DNA of 64,000 nucleotides from CALDTK01 sp045110575 (GTDB taxonomy: Bacteria; Bacteroidota; Bacteroidia; Chitinophagales; Saprospiraceae), in contig JBGCGF010000007.1 in assembly GCA_045110575.1 (NCBI GenBank), forward strand, positions 1 to 64,000. The letters run 5' to 3'. The notes beneath the pieces are model-generated. The model did no database searches. It saw only the letters and a program-made list of their open reading frames with translations, and had not been told where the DNA came from. Positions within the stretch are counted from its first letter, which is position 1. The number at the start of each line of letters is the position of its first letter. Both the position numbers and the translations under genes were made by a program. Positions 53,236-62,023 of this stretch are shown piece after piece.

Positions 53236-54216
53236 ATGCAACAAGAACCGTCTGTAGCTATTTACTGGGATTTCGAGAATATCCATGCTTCTGTCATGAA
53301 CTTCGAAGTCGGAACCGATTGGTTCGAGCGCCTCAAAGACAAGAAGCTTCGTATTGAGAATACAGACGTCCTTGACGTTGCAGGTATCATGCAGTATGCC
53401 AACACGTTAGGCGAGGTTGTCATCAACAAAGCGTACGCAAACTGGACCAACTTCTGGCCATATTCTGATGTGACCAACGAGTATTCGATGGACCTCATCC
53501 AGCTATTTCCGTTGGGAAAGAATGCTAAGAATGGAGCTGACATTCGCCTCAGTTTGGACATCGCGGAGGACATCCAATTGCATCCTCACGTCGACATTGT
53601 CATCCTCGTGAGTGGTGATTCTGATTTTATTGCCATTGCACAACGCGTCCGCCAAAAGCACAAACGCATCATCGGACTGGGTGTAAAAGAAACCAGCAAC
53701 CGTTACTGGCAGATGTCCTGTAATGAGTTCAAACTCTACCGAACGATTGTAGCTCAGTTTGGTGTGAAGTCAAACCAGGAAGACGATTACGAAGAAGTAA
53801 CGTCGAATAACGACAAGGATCGTTCAGCTTCTGCCAAAACCCCAGTCAAGTCCATCAAGCCGCAAACGCCGATGGAACAACGTTTGCTTCGTCGTGCCAT
53901 TGGTGCATTGGAAAGTCGGGAAGGCAGTCCTTGGATTATGCGCGTTAAGATCAAGCCGATGATGTTGCGTTTGGATCCTTCGTTTGATGAAGCCAATCAC
54001 GGACACTCCAACTTTACGGCCTTTCTTGAAGCGAGTACAGACGTAATTGAGCTCAAAGAAACGAACAGTGATGTGCTCGTCCGCGTGAAGCCTCGTACCA
54101 AGGTGAAAGCAAAGCCTAAAGCGAAAGCTGCTCCAAAGAGAAGTGCCGCACCAGCGCCTAAACGAGTGGCTGCACCCAAAAGAGCGGCTACACCACGAAG
54201 GAAAAAGCAAGGCTAA
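53236..54216 (+). CDS. NYN-domain nuclease with LOTUS domain and basic tail
   Basis: 326 residues. An N-terminal NYN/PIN-like nuclease domain (YWDFENIH near 10, DIRLSLDIAED, LVSGDSDFIAIAQ) carries the acidic residues that bind metal. An OST-HTH/LOTUS-like domain follows (about 210-285, RRAIGALESREGSPW to VRVKP). The last 40 residues are Lys/Ala/Pro-rich, typical of a nucleic-acid-binding tail. It probably acts on RNA. Divergent from the MATE gene. A 14-mer variant (53827-53840) encodes SAKTP. Confidence 0.85.
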   Translation: MQQEPSVAIYWDFENIHASVMNFEVGTDWFERLKDKKLRIENTDVLDVAGIMQYANTLGEVVINKAYANWTNFWPYSDVTNEYSMDLIQLFPLGKNAKNGADIRLSLDIAEDIQLHPHVDIVILVSGDSDFIAIAQRVRQKHKRIIGLGVKETSNRYWQMSCNEFKLYRTIVAQFGVKSNQEDDYEEVTSNNDKDRSASAKTPVKSIKPQTPMEQRLLRRAIGALESREGSPWIMRVKIKPMMLRLDPSFDEANHGHSNFTAFLEASTDVIELKETNSDVLVRVKPRTKVKAKPKAKAAPKRSAAPAPKRVAAPKRAATPRRKKQG

Positions 54217-54315
54217 TTCACTAATAAACAGGCGCTTTATAGCTGCTTGACGGGGTAGCTCAATACGGCTTGCAATACGTTGAAACCTTGCCATACAAAA
54301 CAGCGTCTCAATTCG

Positions 54316-54323
54316 TACTTTCG
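54316..54323 (+). promoter_or_regulatory. -7-like TACTTTCG of purL
   Basis: One mismatch to TAnnTTTG, five bases before ATG 54329. Confidence 0.45.
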
Positions 54324-54328
54324 CGGCC

Positions 54329-56584
54329 ATGTCAGCAACCCCTGCAACCGCACCAGCCGTAGACGTTTCCGTCGCCGAATCTTTAGGACTTACATCAGAA
54401 GAATTTGACGTCATCTGTAAGGAGATGGGCAGAACGCCCAACTTCACAGAGTTGTCTATTTTCTCAGTGATGTGGTCAGAGCACTGCTCTTACAAGAACT
54501 CAATCAATCTTCTCAAAACGCTCCCTAGGGACGGTGAGAAGTTGCTCGTCGACGCCGGCGAAGAGAATGCAGGTCTTGTCGACATCGGTAATGGCTACGC
54601 ATGCTGCTTTAAGATTGAAAGCCACAACCACCCAAGTGCCATTGAGCCGTTCCAAGGAGCAGCTACTGGAGTTGGTGGAATTCACCGTGACATCTTCACG
54701 ATGGGTGCACGTCCAATTGCAGCGTTGAACTCGCTTCGCTTCGGTGATTTGAGTCTTCCACATACACGTAAGCTCGTAGACGGTGTCGTTTCAGGCATCT
54801 CACACTACGGCAATTGCTTTGGCGTACCGATGGTTGGTGGCGAGGTGTACTTCGACGAAGTGTACAACCAGAACCCACTCGTTAATGCAATGAGTGCAGG
54901 TGTAGTTAAAGTTGGTGAAACAGTTAGTGCTGCGGCCGACGGACCAGGTAATCCTGTATTCATTGTTGGTTCTGCAACTGGTAAAGACGGTATTCACGGA
55001 GCGAGCTTCGCTTCGAAAGACCTTACCGAAGAGTCTGCTGAAGATCTTCCTGCTGTTCAAGTGGGTGACCCATTTCAAGAGAAGCTTCTTTTGGAGGCAA
55101 GTCTTGAAGTAATTGCAACCGGCGCTGTAGCTGGAATGCAAGACATGGGTGCCGCAGGTATCACTTGCTCAAGTAGCGAAATGAGTGCAAAGAGCGAAAC
55201 AGGAATGAAGATCAACCTTGATCTTGTTCCTACTCGCCAAGCCAACATGGTTCCATTCGAAATTCTCCTTTCAGAAAGCCAGGAGCGCATGCTCGTTGTT
55301 GCACACAAAGGACGCGAGCAAGAAATCCTCGACGTTTTCGATAAGTGGGATTTAGAGTGCGAGCAGATTGGAGAAGTTACCGAAACAGGCAACGTTGAAT
55401 TCTGGTGGAGAGGCGACAAAGTCGCTGAGATCAATGCAGACCTGCTTGTCCTTGGAGGCGGCGCACCTGTATACACAAGAGAAACGAAGCGCCCGACCTA
55501 TATGGATGAGGTCGCAAAGTTCTCGATCGATAACATCACTGAGCCTGACGCAAAAGGAATTCAAGAAGCAGCCCACAAGCTTTCTGCTGATCCTACGATT
55601 GCCTCTAAGAATTGGATCACCGATCAGTACGATCGCATGGTTCGTACAAATACGGCTACGACCAACATGCCCTGCGATGCAGCAGTTGTTCGCGTAAAAG
55701 AAACAGGAAGTGCACTCGTACTTACGACTGACTGCAATAGTCAGTACGTGCACTCAGATCCACATACAGGAGCGATGATCGCTGTTGCAGAAGCAGCACG
55801 TAACATCACTTGTGCAGGAGGATCACCATTGGCTGTGACAAACTGTCTCAACTTCGGTAACCCTTACAATCCAGAAGCTTACTTCCAATTTAGTGAAGCT
55901 GTTCGAGGAATGGGAGATGCATGTCGTGCATTCAATACGCCTGTAACGGGTGGAAACGTGAGTTTCTACAACCAGAGCGTCTTCCCTGATCGCACAGAGC
56001 CAGTCTACCCTACCCCAACGATTGGAATGTTGGGTGAGATCAATGACATGACGCGCATTACGACGTCAGCTTTCGCCAAAACGGGTGATACTATTTACCT
56101 ACTTGGTACCTCTCGTAACGACATCGGTAGTAGCCGTTACGCTCGAGTTGTACATGGTGTGAAAGAAAGCAACTGTCCTCACTTCGACCTTGATGAAGCG
56201 CTAGCACTCAACAAAGTAGTGAGCAGTGTAATCGAACACAAATTGGCAAATTCCGTACATGATTGTTCAGAAGGTGGACTCTTTATTAGTCTACTGGAAA
56301 GCGCTATGTACAATAACCTTGGTTTTGATGTTGCTGCGGCACCTGCTGGAATTAGAACTGATGCATACCTCTACGGCGAAAGCCAAAGCCGGGTAATCGT
56401 GTCTGTTTCTCCTGCAAATGCTGAAGCCTTCGAAAACTTGGTTAACAATAGCGGGTTTGCTATGTCGAAGCTTGGTAACGTAACCGAAGGCAGTATCACT
56501 GTTGGAGAGAACGTATTTGGCAACACAAGCGACTTTGTTCCTGCATACGAGACCACCTTGGCCACTCGTTTGCAAGGGGAATAA
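54329..56584 (+). CDS. purL: Phosphoribosylformylglycinamidine synthase subunit PurL
   Basis: 751 residues, the size of the small multi-subunit PurL. The ATP-site and HNHPS blocks (WSEHCSYKNS, KIESHNHPSAIEP, GVGGIHRDIFTMGARP) and FGNPYNPEAYFQF are present. It needs PurQ and PurS from elsewhere. It makes FGAM in purine synthesis. An exact 14-mer (56069-56082) encodes SAFAKT. Confidence 0.96.
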   Translation: MSATPATAPAVDVSVAESLGLTSEEFDVICKEMGRTPNFTELSIFSVMWSEHCSYKNSINLLKTLPRDGEKLLVDAGEENAGLVDIGNGYACCFKIESHNHPSAIEPFQGAATGVGGIHRDIFTMGARPIAALNSLRFGDLSLPHTRKLVDGVVSGISHYGNCFGVPMVGGEVYFDEVYNQNPLVNAMSAGVVKVGETVSAAADGPGNPVFIVGSATGKDGIHGASFASKDLTEESAEDLPAVQVGDPFQEKLLLEASLEVIATGAVAGMQDMGAAGITCSSSEMSAKSETGMKINLDLVPTRQANMVPFEILLSESQERMLVVAHKGREQEILDVFDKWDLECEQIGEVTETGNVEFWWRGDKVAEINADLLVLGGGAPVYTRETKRPTYMDEVAKFSIDNITEPDAKGIQEAAHKLSADPTIASKNWITDQYDRMVRTNTATTNMPCDAAVVRVKETGSALVLTTDCNSQYVHSDPHTGAMIAVAEAARNITCAGGSPLAVTNCLNFGNPYNPEAYFQFSEAVRGMGDACRAFNTPVTGGNVSFYNQSVFPDRTEPVYPTPTIGMLGEINDMTRITTSAFAKTGDTIYLLGTSRNDIGSSRYARVVHGVKESNCPHFDLDEALALNKVVSSVIEHKLANSVHDCSEGGLFISLLESAMYNNLGFDVAAAPAGIRTDAYLYGESQSRVIVSVSPANAEAFENLVNNSGFAMSKLGNVTEGSITVGENVFGNTSDFVPAYETTLATRLQGE

Positions 56585-56650
56585 TAGAAAGTGTGTTTCG
56601 AAAGAAGCGAACTTAGCTCAACTTTGTAAGACCCTCAACCGGTGATGTTT

Positions 56651-57775
56651 ATGAAAAATTTCATTTCTACAAGTCTCTTTGCAGCCTTCTCGATTTTGTT
56701 TCTCGCCTCGTGTGGGAGCGCTGAGCCATCGGGATTTATTGTCAAAGGCAAGCTCGAACAAGCGGGTGATCTTCAAGTATTCTTGGACCAACTTCACGGT
56801 CCAGGTGCGGCAACCAATATCCTAGGCAGTACTTCTGCTGACGGAAGTGGAGCCTTTGAGATTGCATTACCTGCAGCTCCTGAAGCTGGTGTATACCGTC
56901 TTCGCATTGGCGCACGTAAGCTTCCTCTTGTACTTGACGGAATGGAATCAGCAGTAACCGTAGGCGGAGTACTCGAAGGGCTTCAACGCTATGAGTACAC
57001 CGTAGCCGGATCCGGTAGCTCTCACAGCTTCCAAAACCTACTCGGAAGCCTCGCTAAGCGCCAGTACACCGCAAGCGATGTGACCAACTACATTGATACG
57101 GTTGCCAATCCATACGGTGCTGTTTATGCAGCGGAGCTTTCACTTGGTTCAAATGGCAAGTATCTCAGTGCATTGAAAAAAGCGCAGTCACGCTTAGAGA
57201 CTGCGCACAGTGGTACACCTTACGGAATAAAGTACGGTCAGTTTGTAGCGCAAACACAGACGAAATATGCATCTAGTCAAGCCAACGAGTTGGTTAAGGT
57301 TGGTGCTCCAGCTCCAGAAATTGAGGCAACTAGCCCTGATGGCAAGAAGTACAAGCTAAGTGACTTGAAAGGTCAAATCGTATTGCTAGACTTTTGGGCT
57401 AGCTGGTGCGGACCTTGCCGTCGTGAGAATCCAAATGTGGTGAAGACGTACGACAAGTACAAGAGTAAAGGCTTTACCGTGTTCAGCGTTTCACTCGACG
57501 GACTTGATGAGCGCACCAAGGCACGTTTCAGCTCACAGGAGCAGATCGATAAACAAATGGAAGCCCAACGTAACCGATGGGTATCAGCGATCGCTAAGGA
57601 CCAGTTAAAGTGGCCTTACCATGTCAGCGACCTCAAGAAGTGGAATAGTCTTCCTGCACAGACGTATGGCGTTCGTGGCATCCCGAAGACTTTCCTTATT
57701 GACCGCGAAGGCAACATTGCAGCTGTAAACCCACGTGGGCCAGCGCTTGAGCCTGCGTTAGAGCGTTTGCTTTAA
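56651..57775 (+). CDS. Lipoprotein thiol-disulfide oxidoreductase, TlpA/ResA-like
   Basis: 375 residues from the ATG with the best leader; ATG 56645 and GTG 56642 are alternatives. The lipoprotein signal ends LFLASC. A DUF4369-like N-terminal beta domain is followed by a thioredoxin fold with WCGPC and a cis-Pro in GIPKTFLI. Likely periplasmic, reducing or isomerising disulfides. About 65 bases after purL. Confidence 0.9.
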   Translation: MKNFISTSLFAAFSILFLASCGSAEPSGFIVKGKLEQAGDLQVFLDQLHGPGAATNILGSTSADGSGAFEIALPAAPEAGVYRLRIGARKLPLVLDGMESAVTVGGVLEGLQRYEYTVAGSGSSHSFQNLLGSLAKRQYTASDVTNYIDTVANPYGAVYAAELSLGSNGKYLSALKKAQSRLETAHSGTPYGIKYGQFVAQTQTKYASSQANELVKVGAPAPEIEATSPDGKKYKLSDLKGQIVLLDFWASWCGPCRRENPNVVKTYDKYKSKGFTVFSVSLDGLDERTKARFSSQEQIDKQMEAQRNRWVSAIAKDQLKWPYHVSDLKKWNSLPAQTYGVRGIPKTFLIDREGNIAAVNPRGPALEPALERLL

Positions 57776-57776
57776 T

Positions 57777-57898
57777 AGAATTTTGAATTTGAGTTCCAAG
57801 CTCCGCTTGGACAATTTTGAATTTTGAATGTTCGTGACGCGAGCCACATGAGCCCAAGAGGAGCAGTTTCGATACCTCTCGGCATTCAAAATTCAAAA
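57777..57898. repeat. TTGAATT heptamer element between convergent genes
   Basis: Left ttttgaa/tttgagt, a small hairpin tccaagc-tcc-gcttgga, ttttgaattttgaatg, a core with gacgcgagcc, then ctctcggcattcaaaattcaaaa. It touches both gene ends: it begins right after the TlpA-like stop and ends at the methyltransferase stop. Confidence 0.75.
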
Positions 57899-58660
57899 TT
57901 ACTTCCCCCAGCTAGCAAGCAGTATTGCTCCGGCAACTCCGGCGTTTAAGCTCTCTGTGAGCTGACCTTGGGCACGCGGTATTGTGATTGGTTTTGGCGA
58001 AAGCTGAAGTAACTCCTTACTTGGACCGTGGCTTTCACTACCAATGGCAAGTATGGAGTGCTCCGACCATTCAAAAGAACCAAACGAATCTCCCGCTAGA
58101 TCAGCGACGACGAGCTGATGATCGGCGACGTGGTTTGAGATTTCTTCCAACTGAATGCTCAGGTGTGGCATCCGAAATAAACTGCCACGAGCCGCAGCAA
58201 CGACTTTGGGATTGTACCATTCGACACTGCCAGGCAAGGAGAGCACTCCTTCAATCCCGAACCACTCGGCTGTACGAATAAGCGTACCCGCATTTCCTGG
58301 ATCAGCTACGCCATCCAAGAGAAGAAGCTTCTTCGCAGAAGAAAAAGTAGACCAATCGTATGTCGGCATTTGAACCACCGCAAGGACACCATCTGGTGAT
58401 CGCTGGGTACTCAAGCGCTCGAGTTCGGATTGTCCGACCTCAAAAACCTCTATGCGATTCAAGCTTTCGCGAAAACTTGCGTTTTGGCGGAAGCCCTCTA
58501 AAAGCTCGGGTAGACCGTACAGTTCTTGCACTTCTAGCCCACTAGAAAGTACTTCTAAGACGTTAACACGCCCTTCAACAAGGAAAGCTGTATACTTTCG
58601 CCGAAACTTACGTTGTTGTAGCCCACGAACACGTTGTCGTTGGGCATTGCTAATTGCCAT
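57899..58660 (-). CDS. TrmH-family RNA methyltransferase
   Basis: 253 residues from the internal ATG (MAISNAQRQRVRGLQQRKFRRK); the longer frame would overlap the start of tamL. An N-terminal SpoU substrate-binding domain (YTAFLVEGRVNVLEVL) is followed by DGVADPGNAGTLIRTAEWFG, LAIGSESHGPSKEL and PITIPRAQGQLTESLNAGVA. 2'-O-methylation of rRNA or tRNA; target unknown. It contains an inverted pair of 14-mers and one exact copy (57991-58004). Confidence 0.88.
   Translation of the reverse strand: MAISNAQRQRVRGLQQRKFRRKYTAFLVEGRVNVLEVLSSGLEVQELYGLPELLEGFRQNASFRESLNRIEVFEVGQSELERLSTQRSPDGVLAVVQMPTYDWSTFSSAKKLLLLDGVADPGNAGTLIRTAEWFGIEGVLSLPGSVEWYNPKVVAAARGSLFRMPHLSIQLEEISNHVADHQLVVADLAGDSFGSFEWSEHSILAIGSESHGPSKELLQLSPKPITIPRAQGQLTESLNAGVAGAILLASWGK
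58463..58494. repeat. Head-to-head pair of the dispersed 14-mer
   Basis: GCTTTCGCGAAAAC and GTTTTGGCGGAAGC separated by four bases, each one mismatch from consensus. It forms a 14-base hairpin in the methyltransferase coding region. Confidence 0.8.
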
Positions 58661-58687
58661 CAGCGCTAACGTACGCAGGACAGTGTT

Positions 58688-61192
58688 ATGCCTCAAATTT
58701 TTTCCGCAAACATTCGATTTTTCCTTCTCTGCTTTATAGCGGTGATCTTGCTCAATGCCTGTCGTTCTGCCAAGTTTTTGGGTGAAGATGAGTATCTCGT
58801 CAAGAAGAATAAAATTGAGCTGGCCGAAGACGCTGTAGTCGAAGACTGGAACAGTCTAAACATCGAACTACTCTCACAGCTATCAACAGAACCCAATGGA
58901 CAGTTCTTCTTCGTCTGGCCAAGGGAGTGGTTTTACCTAAAAGGAGAAAACCGAACAGACACGACTCGCTTTAGTCGATTTGTCAGAAATGCGATTGCCG
59001 AGCAACCCGCTTACCACAAGGACGACTTGATGGAAGAGAGCAGAGATCGAATTCGATCGTTTATGCGTAATCGAGGATTTTTCGATGCTGAGATAAGCAC
59101 GAGCATAGATACCCTTAGAAATAAGCGAGTCGCAGTTACCTATATCGTCAAACCGTCAAAGGCGTACATACTCGATTCGATACGCTATCAAACGGAAAAT
59201 TCAATCGTGAGGAGTTTGCTCAATTCTTCAAAAAATGAGCAACAATTAACTCCAGGCGACCGCGTAGACAGTCGCACGTACGACAAGGAAACGGCGCGGA
59301 TTGTAAGCCTGATGCGTAATAACGGTTTTGCCAATTTCTATGCAAACAGCATAAGCCCACTCGAGGCGGATAGCACCGGAAATCGCGTGAATGCAAAATT
59401 GAAAATTCTTCCCCCTGAAGAAAACAAACAGCATCAGACGTTTCGGATAGGAAGGATTACGGTCTTTCCAGATAGTGACCCCTTAGCTACTTCGCAAAGT
59501 GTATCTATCGACACAACTTACGACGAGCTTAGGTTTATCTACGAGTTAGATAAAATGACAATGAAGCCCGCTACGTTGGCTGAAAACATTTTCTTCCGTC
59601 CTGGAGATTTATTTGATCAATCTGCTATTAGCAAGAGTAACCTACAACTAAATAGTCTGGGTGTTTTCAGACTGGTTAGTATTCGCCAATCTCCCTCTGA
59701 AGACGACGATAATGAGATTGATTTTTTCATCTCACTTTCACTAAACGAACAATGGTCAATCGGTAGTGACGCCGAGTTGAGCTTTACGGATCGACAGGCA
59801 CGAAGCGGAGGTCAACTAAGCCTTATTGGAGCTCAACTTTTAGGCTCCCTCAGCAATAACAACATCGCAGGAGGTGCGGAAAAGCTGAACCTATCTGCAG
59901 ATGGAGGACTTGAATTCAACTTCGCTGAAATAGGAAATCAAAACATTCAACGACTAAATACGATAGAGTTTGGCGCACAAGTAGGATTAGAACTTCCACG
60001 GTTTACTGACTTCCTTGGCATCTACAAGCAACTAAATAGAACGAAAAGCTCCGTTGATGAAAACGGCGAGCCTACCATGTTACTGCCTAATAGTTTCTAC
60101 AATGCCATCAAAGAACGTGGTAAGACCAATTTGAAGTTAGAAGCCAGGTATATTGATTTATTAGAAAACTATCAAACAACGACTATATCAGCACTTTATG
60201 GCTTCGATGTTTTCACAAAACCAACTGACCGTTACACAATCAATCATGTAGGTGTTGAGTACCTCCTCTTCACCCCTGACCCTGAGTTTATAGAGATTCT
60301 TAGAAGGACTCCGTTCTTGGCTAGGAGTCTAGGTGATCAAGTTTTCACAGGCTTCCTTCTCCGAAATATATCTTATGCTCACACCAGTAAGCCTTCGATA
60401 CAGAAAGGCACATGGACGGCATTGTTTGATGTTGAGCAAAGTGGCCTTGAGGTATTTGGAGTGAACCAGGTTCGTAATTTGATTACTAATAGCCAAAGCG
60501 TTTTCACTGTCGGCCAAGGACTTGATTATGCTAGATATGGACGACTTGCATTGAGTGTTGCGTACCGAAAACAAATCGCCAGAAAGCAAGAATTCGCGGC
60601 TAGAATAAGTACTGGAACTGCCCTCACTTACGGATTTGAACGTAGAGAACGTGATGTACCATATGTTCGACAATTTTTCGGCGGTGGAAACGCTAGCCTT
60701 CGGGGTTGGCAAGCACGTTCAATTGGCCCTGGCTCTTACATCAAACCACCTGACAACAGTGGTCCTGGCTTTATAAATTTTCAGCAGGCAAACTTCAAAC
60801 TGGAAGCCAATGCTGAGTTTAGAAGTGTTCTCACCAACATCTGGACGACTAGGCTTGACGGCGCGGTCTTCCTTGATGCAGGTAATGTTTGGACATGGAA
60901 AGTCGACACGAGTCGTCAAGGTTCACAGTTTCGATTTGACGAGCTAAAAGATGATGACGGAGCTGTCATCAACGAGCCTTTTTATCAGCAGATAGCCGTC
61001 AACACGGGTATCGGCTTGCGTTGGGACATCGGGTACGTCCTGTTGCGCATAGACATGGGCATCAAGCTCCGTAACCCTTATAAAGTCGATAATGAAAACG
61101 GCAATGGGAGTTCTTACTGGCCCAAATCATGGAAACCAGCAGGTCTAAAACGTATCGACAACTTTGCATTAGGCCTCAATTATCCGTTCTAG
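58688..61192 (+). CDS. TamL-type BamA-family outer-membrane lipoprotein
   Basis: 834 residues. A lipoprotein leader (LLCFIAVILLNAC) marks the Bacteroidota TamL form, rather than a plain signal as in TamA. POTRA-like domains follow (about 90-430), then a 16-strand barrel with FGGGNASLRGWQARSIGPGSY as the conserved VRGF-like L6 segment. It assists outer-membrane protein or lipid assembly with a TamB partner, which is not adjacent here. Divergent from the methyltransferase with only 27 bases between starts, so the promoters overlap. Confidence 0.85.
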   Translation: MPQIFSANIRFFLLCFIAVILLNACRSAKFLGEDEYLVKKNKIELAEDAVVEDWNSLNIELLSQLSTEPNGQFFFVWPREWFYLKGENRTDTTRFSRFVRNAIAEQPAYHKDDLMEESRDRIRSFMRNRGFFDAEISTSIDTLRNKRVAVTYIVKPSKAYILDSIRYQTENSIVRSLLNSSKNEQQLTPGDRVDSRTYDKETARIVSLMRNNGFANFYANSISPLEADSTGNRVNAKLKILPPEENKQHQTFRIGRITVFPDSDPLATSQSVSIDTTYDELRFIYELDKMTMKPATLAENIFFRPGDLFDQSAISKSNLQLNSLGVFRLVSIRQSPSEDDDNEIDFFISLSLNEQWSIGSDAELSFTDRQARSGGQLSLIGAQLLGSLSNNNIAGGAEKLNLSADGGLEFNFAEIGNQNIQRLNTIEFGAQVGLELPRFTDFLGIYKQLNRTKSSVDENGEPTMLLPNSFYNAIKERGKTNLKLEARYIDLLENYQTTTISALYGFDVFTKPTDRYTINHVGVEYLLFTPDPEFIEILRRTPFLARSLGDQVFTGFLLRNISYAHTSKPSIQKGTWTALFDVEQSGLEVFGVNQVRNLITNSQSVFTVGQGLDYARYGRLALSVAYRKQIARKQEFAARISTGTALTYGFERRERDVPYVRQFFGGGNASLRGWQARSIGPGSYIKPPDNSGPGFINFQQANFKLEANAEFRSVLTNIWTTRLDGAVFLDAGNVWTWKVDTSRQGSQFRFDELKDDDGAVINEPFYQQIAVNTGIGLRWDIGYVLLRIDMGIKLRNPYKVDNENGNGSSYWPKSWKPAGLKRIDNFALGLNYPF

Positions 61193-61228
61193 CTAGCCTT
61201 CTCAACGGACAGTTTCCGATTCAGCACC

Positions 61229-61921
61229 TTACTTTTTCTTCTTCTTTTCCTTTGCTGCTAGTGCTTTCTCAAATTTGAGCAGTTCACTTTTTCTACCGTA
61301 CACTTTGCAAAGTGGACAGGTCCTCGGGTCATGTCCTTGCGCAGGGCAATACTCTCTACCGAAAAAGATGATCTGCAAATGAAGTTTATTCCAGCTCTCC
61401 TTTGGGAACAGTCGCTTTAGATCCTTTTCAGTTTGCACGACATTCTTCCCGTTGGTCAACCCCCAACGATACGCCAAACGATGAATGTGCGTATCCACAG
61501 GAAAGGCAGGGACGCCAAAAGCCTGTGCCATTACAACACCTGCTGTTTTGTGCCCAACGCCGGGAAGCTCTTCAAGCGCATCAAAATCTTCTGGCACCTT
61601 TCCATCGTGTTTATCAAGCAAGATCTGCGAAAGCCCGTGGATAGCTGCACTTTTACGAGGACTGAGACCACAAGGGCGAATGATGCTTTTGATAACCTCA
61701 ATAGACTGCTTGACCATTTCTTGAGGCGTACTTGCTAGCGCAAATAAGGCAGGCGTTACGAGGTTAACCCTCTTGTCTGTGCACTGCGCACTCAACAACA
61801 CAGCAATGAGCAACGAGTACGGATCGAAGTGATCTAAAGGGATCGGAGTCTCAGGGTATAAGTCATTTAGAGTTTTCCCAATTGAATCGACTTTTTCTTG
61901 CTTCGAAATCAGTGCAGCCAT
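61229..61921 (-). CDS. nth: Endonuclease III
   Basis: 230 residues from the internal ATG. HhH motif ELPGVGHKTAGVV with the catalytic Lys, and FPVDTHIHRLAYRWG with the catalytic Asp. The usual C-x6-C-x2-C-x5-C iron-sulfur loop is altered: CPAQGHDPRTCPLC has three cysteines with a longer first spacing and no fourth. The cluster is therefore probably absent. A lysine-rich tail ends the protein. It repairs oxidised pyrimidines. Confidence 0.92.
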   Translation of the reverse strand: MAALISKQEKVDSIGKTLNDLYPETPIPLDHFDPYSLLIAVLLSAQCTDKRVNLVTPALFALASTPQEMVKQSIEVIKSIIRPCGLSPRKSAAIHGLSQILLDKHDGKVPEDFDALEELPGVGHKTAGVVMAQAFGVPAFPVDTHIHRLAYRWGLTNGKNVVQTEKDLKRLFPKESWNKLHLQIIFFGREYCPAQGHDPRTCPLCKVYGRKSELLKFEKALAAKEKKKKK

Positions 61922-62023
61922 TTCGCAAAGGTGCAAAGCATAATGCAGTACCAACCATAAGATGAGAGTAACAATCTATACAATGAGATGATCCCTTCTT
62001 AAGCTACGCCATACCTTCTTCCG

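Noticed and set aside
54240..54330. tRNA-like ggggtagctca before purL
   Set aside because: No matching acceptor stem, anticodon arm or T-loop could be built around it.
3846..56082. AFAKT as a conserved protein motif
   Set aside because: The same DNA word is translated differently in other genes (SFRQN, VLAKA, LSPKP) and occurs between genes, so the peptide is a by-product.
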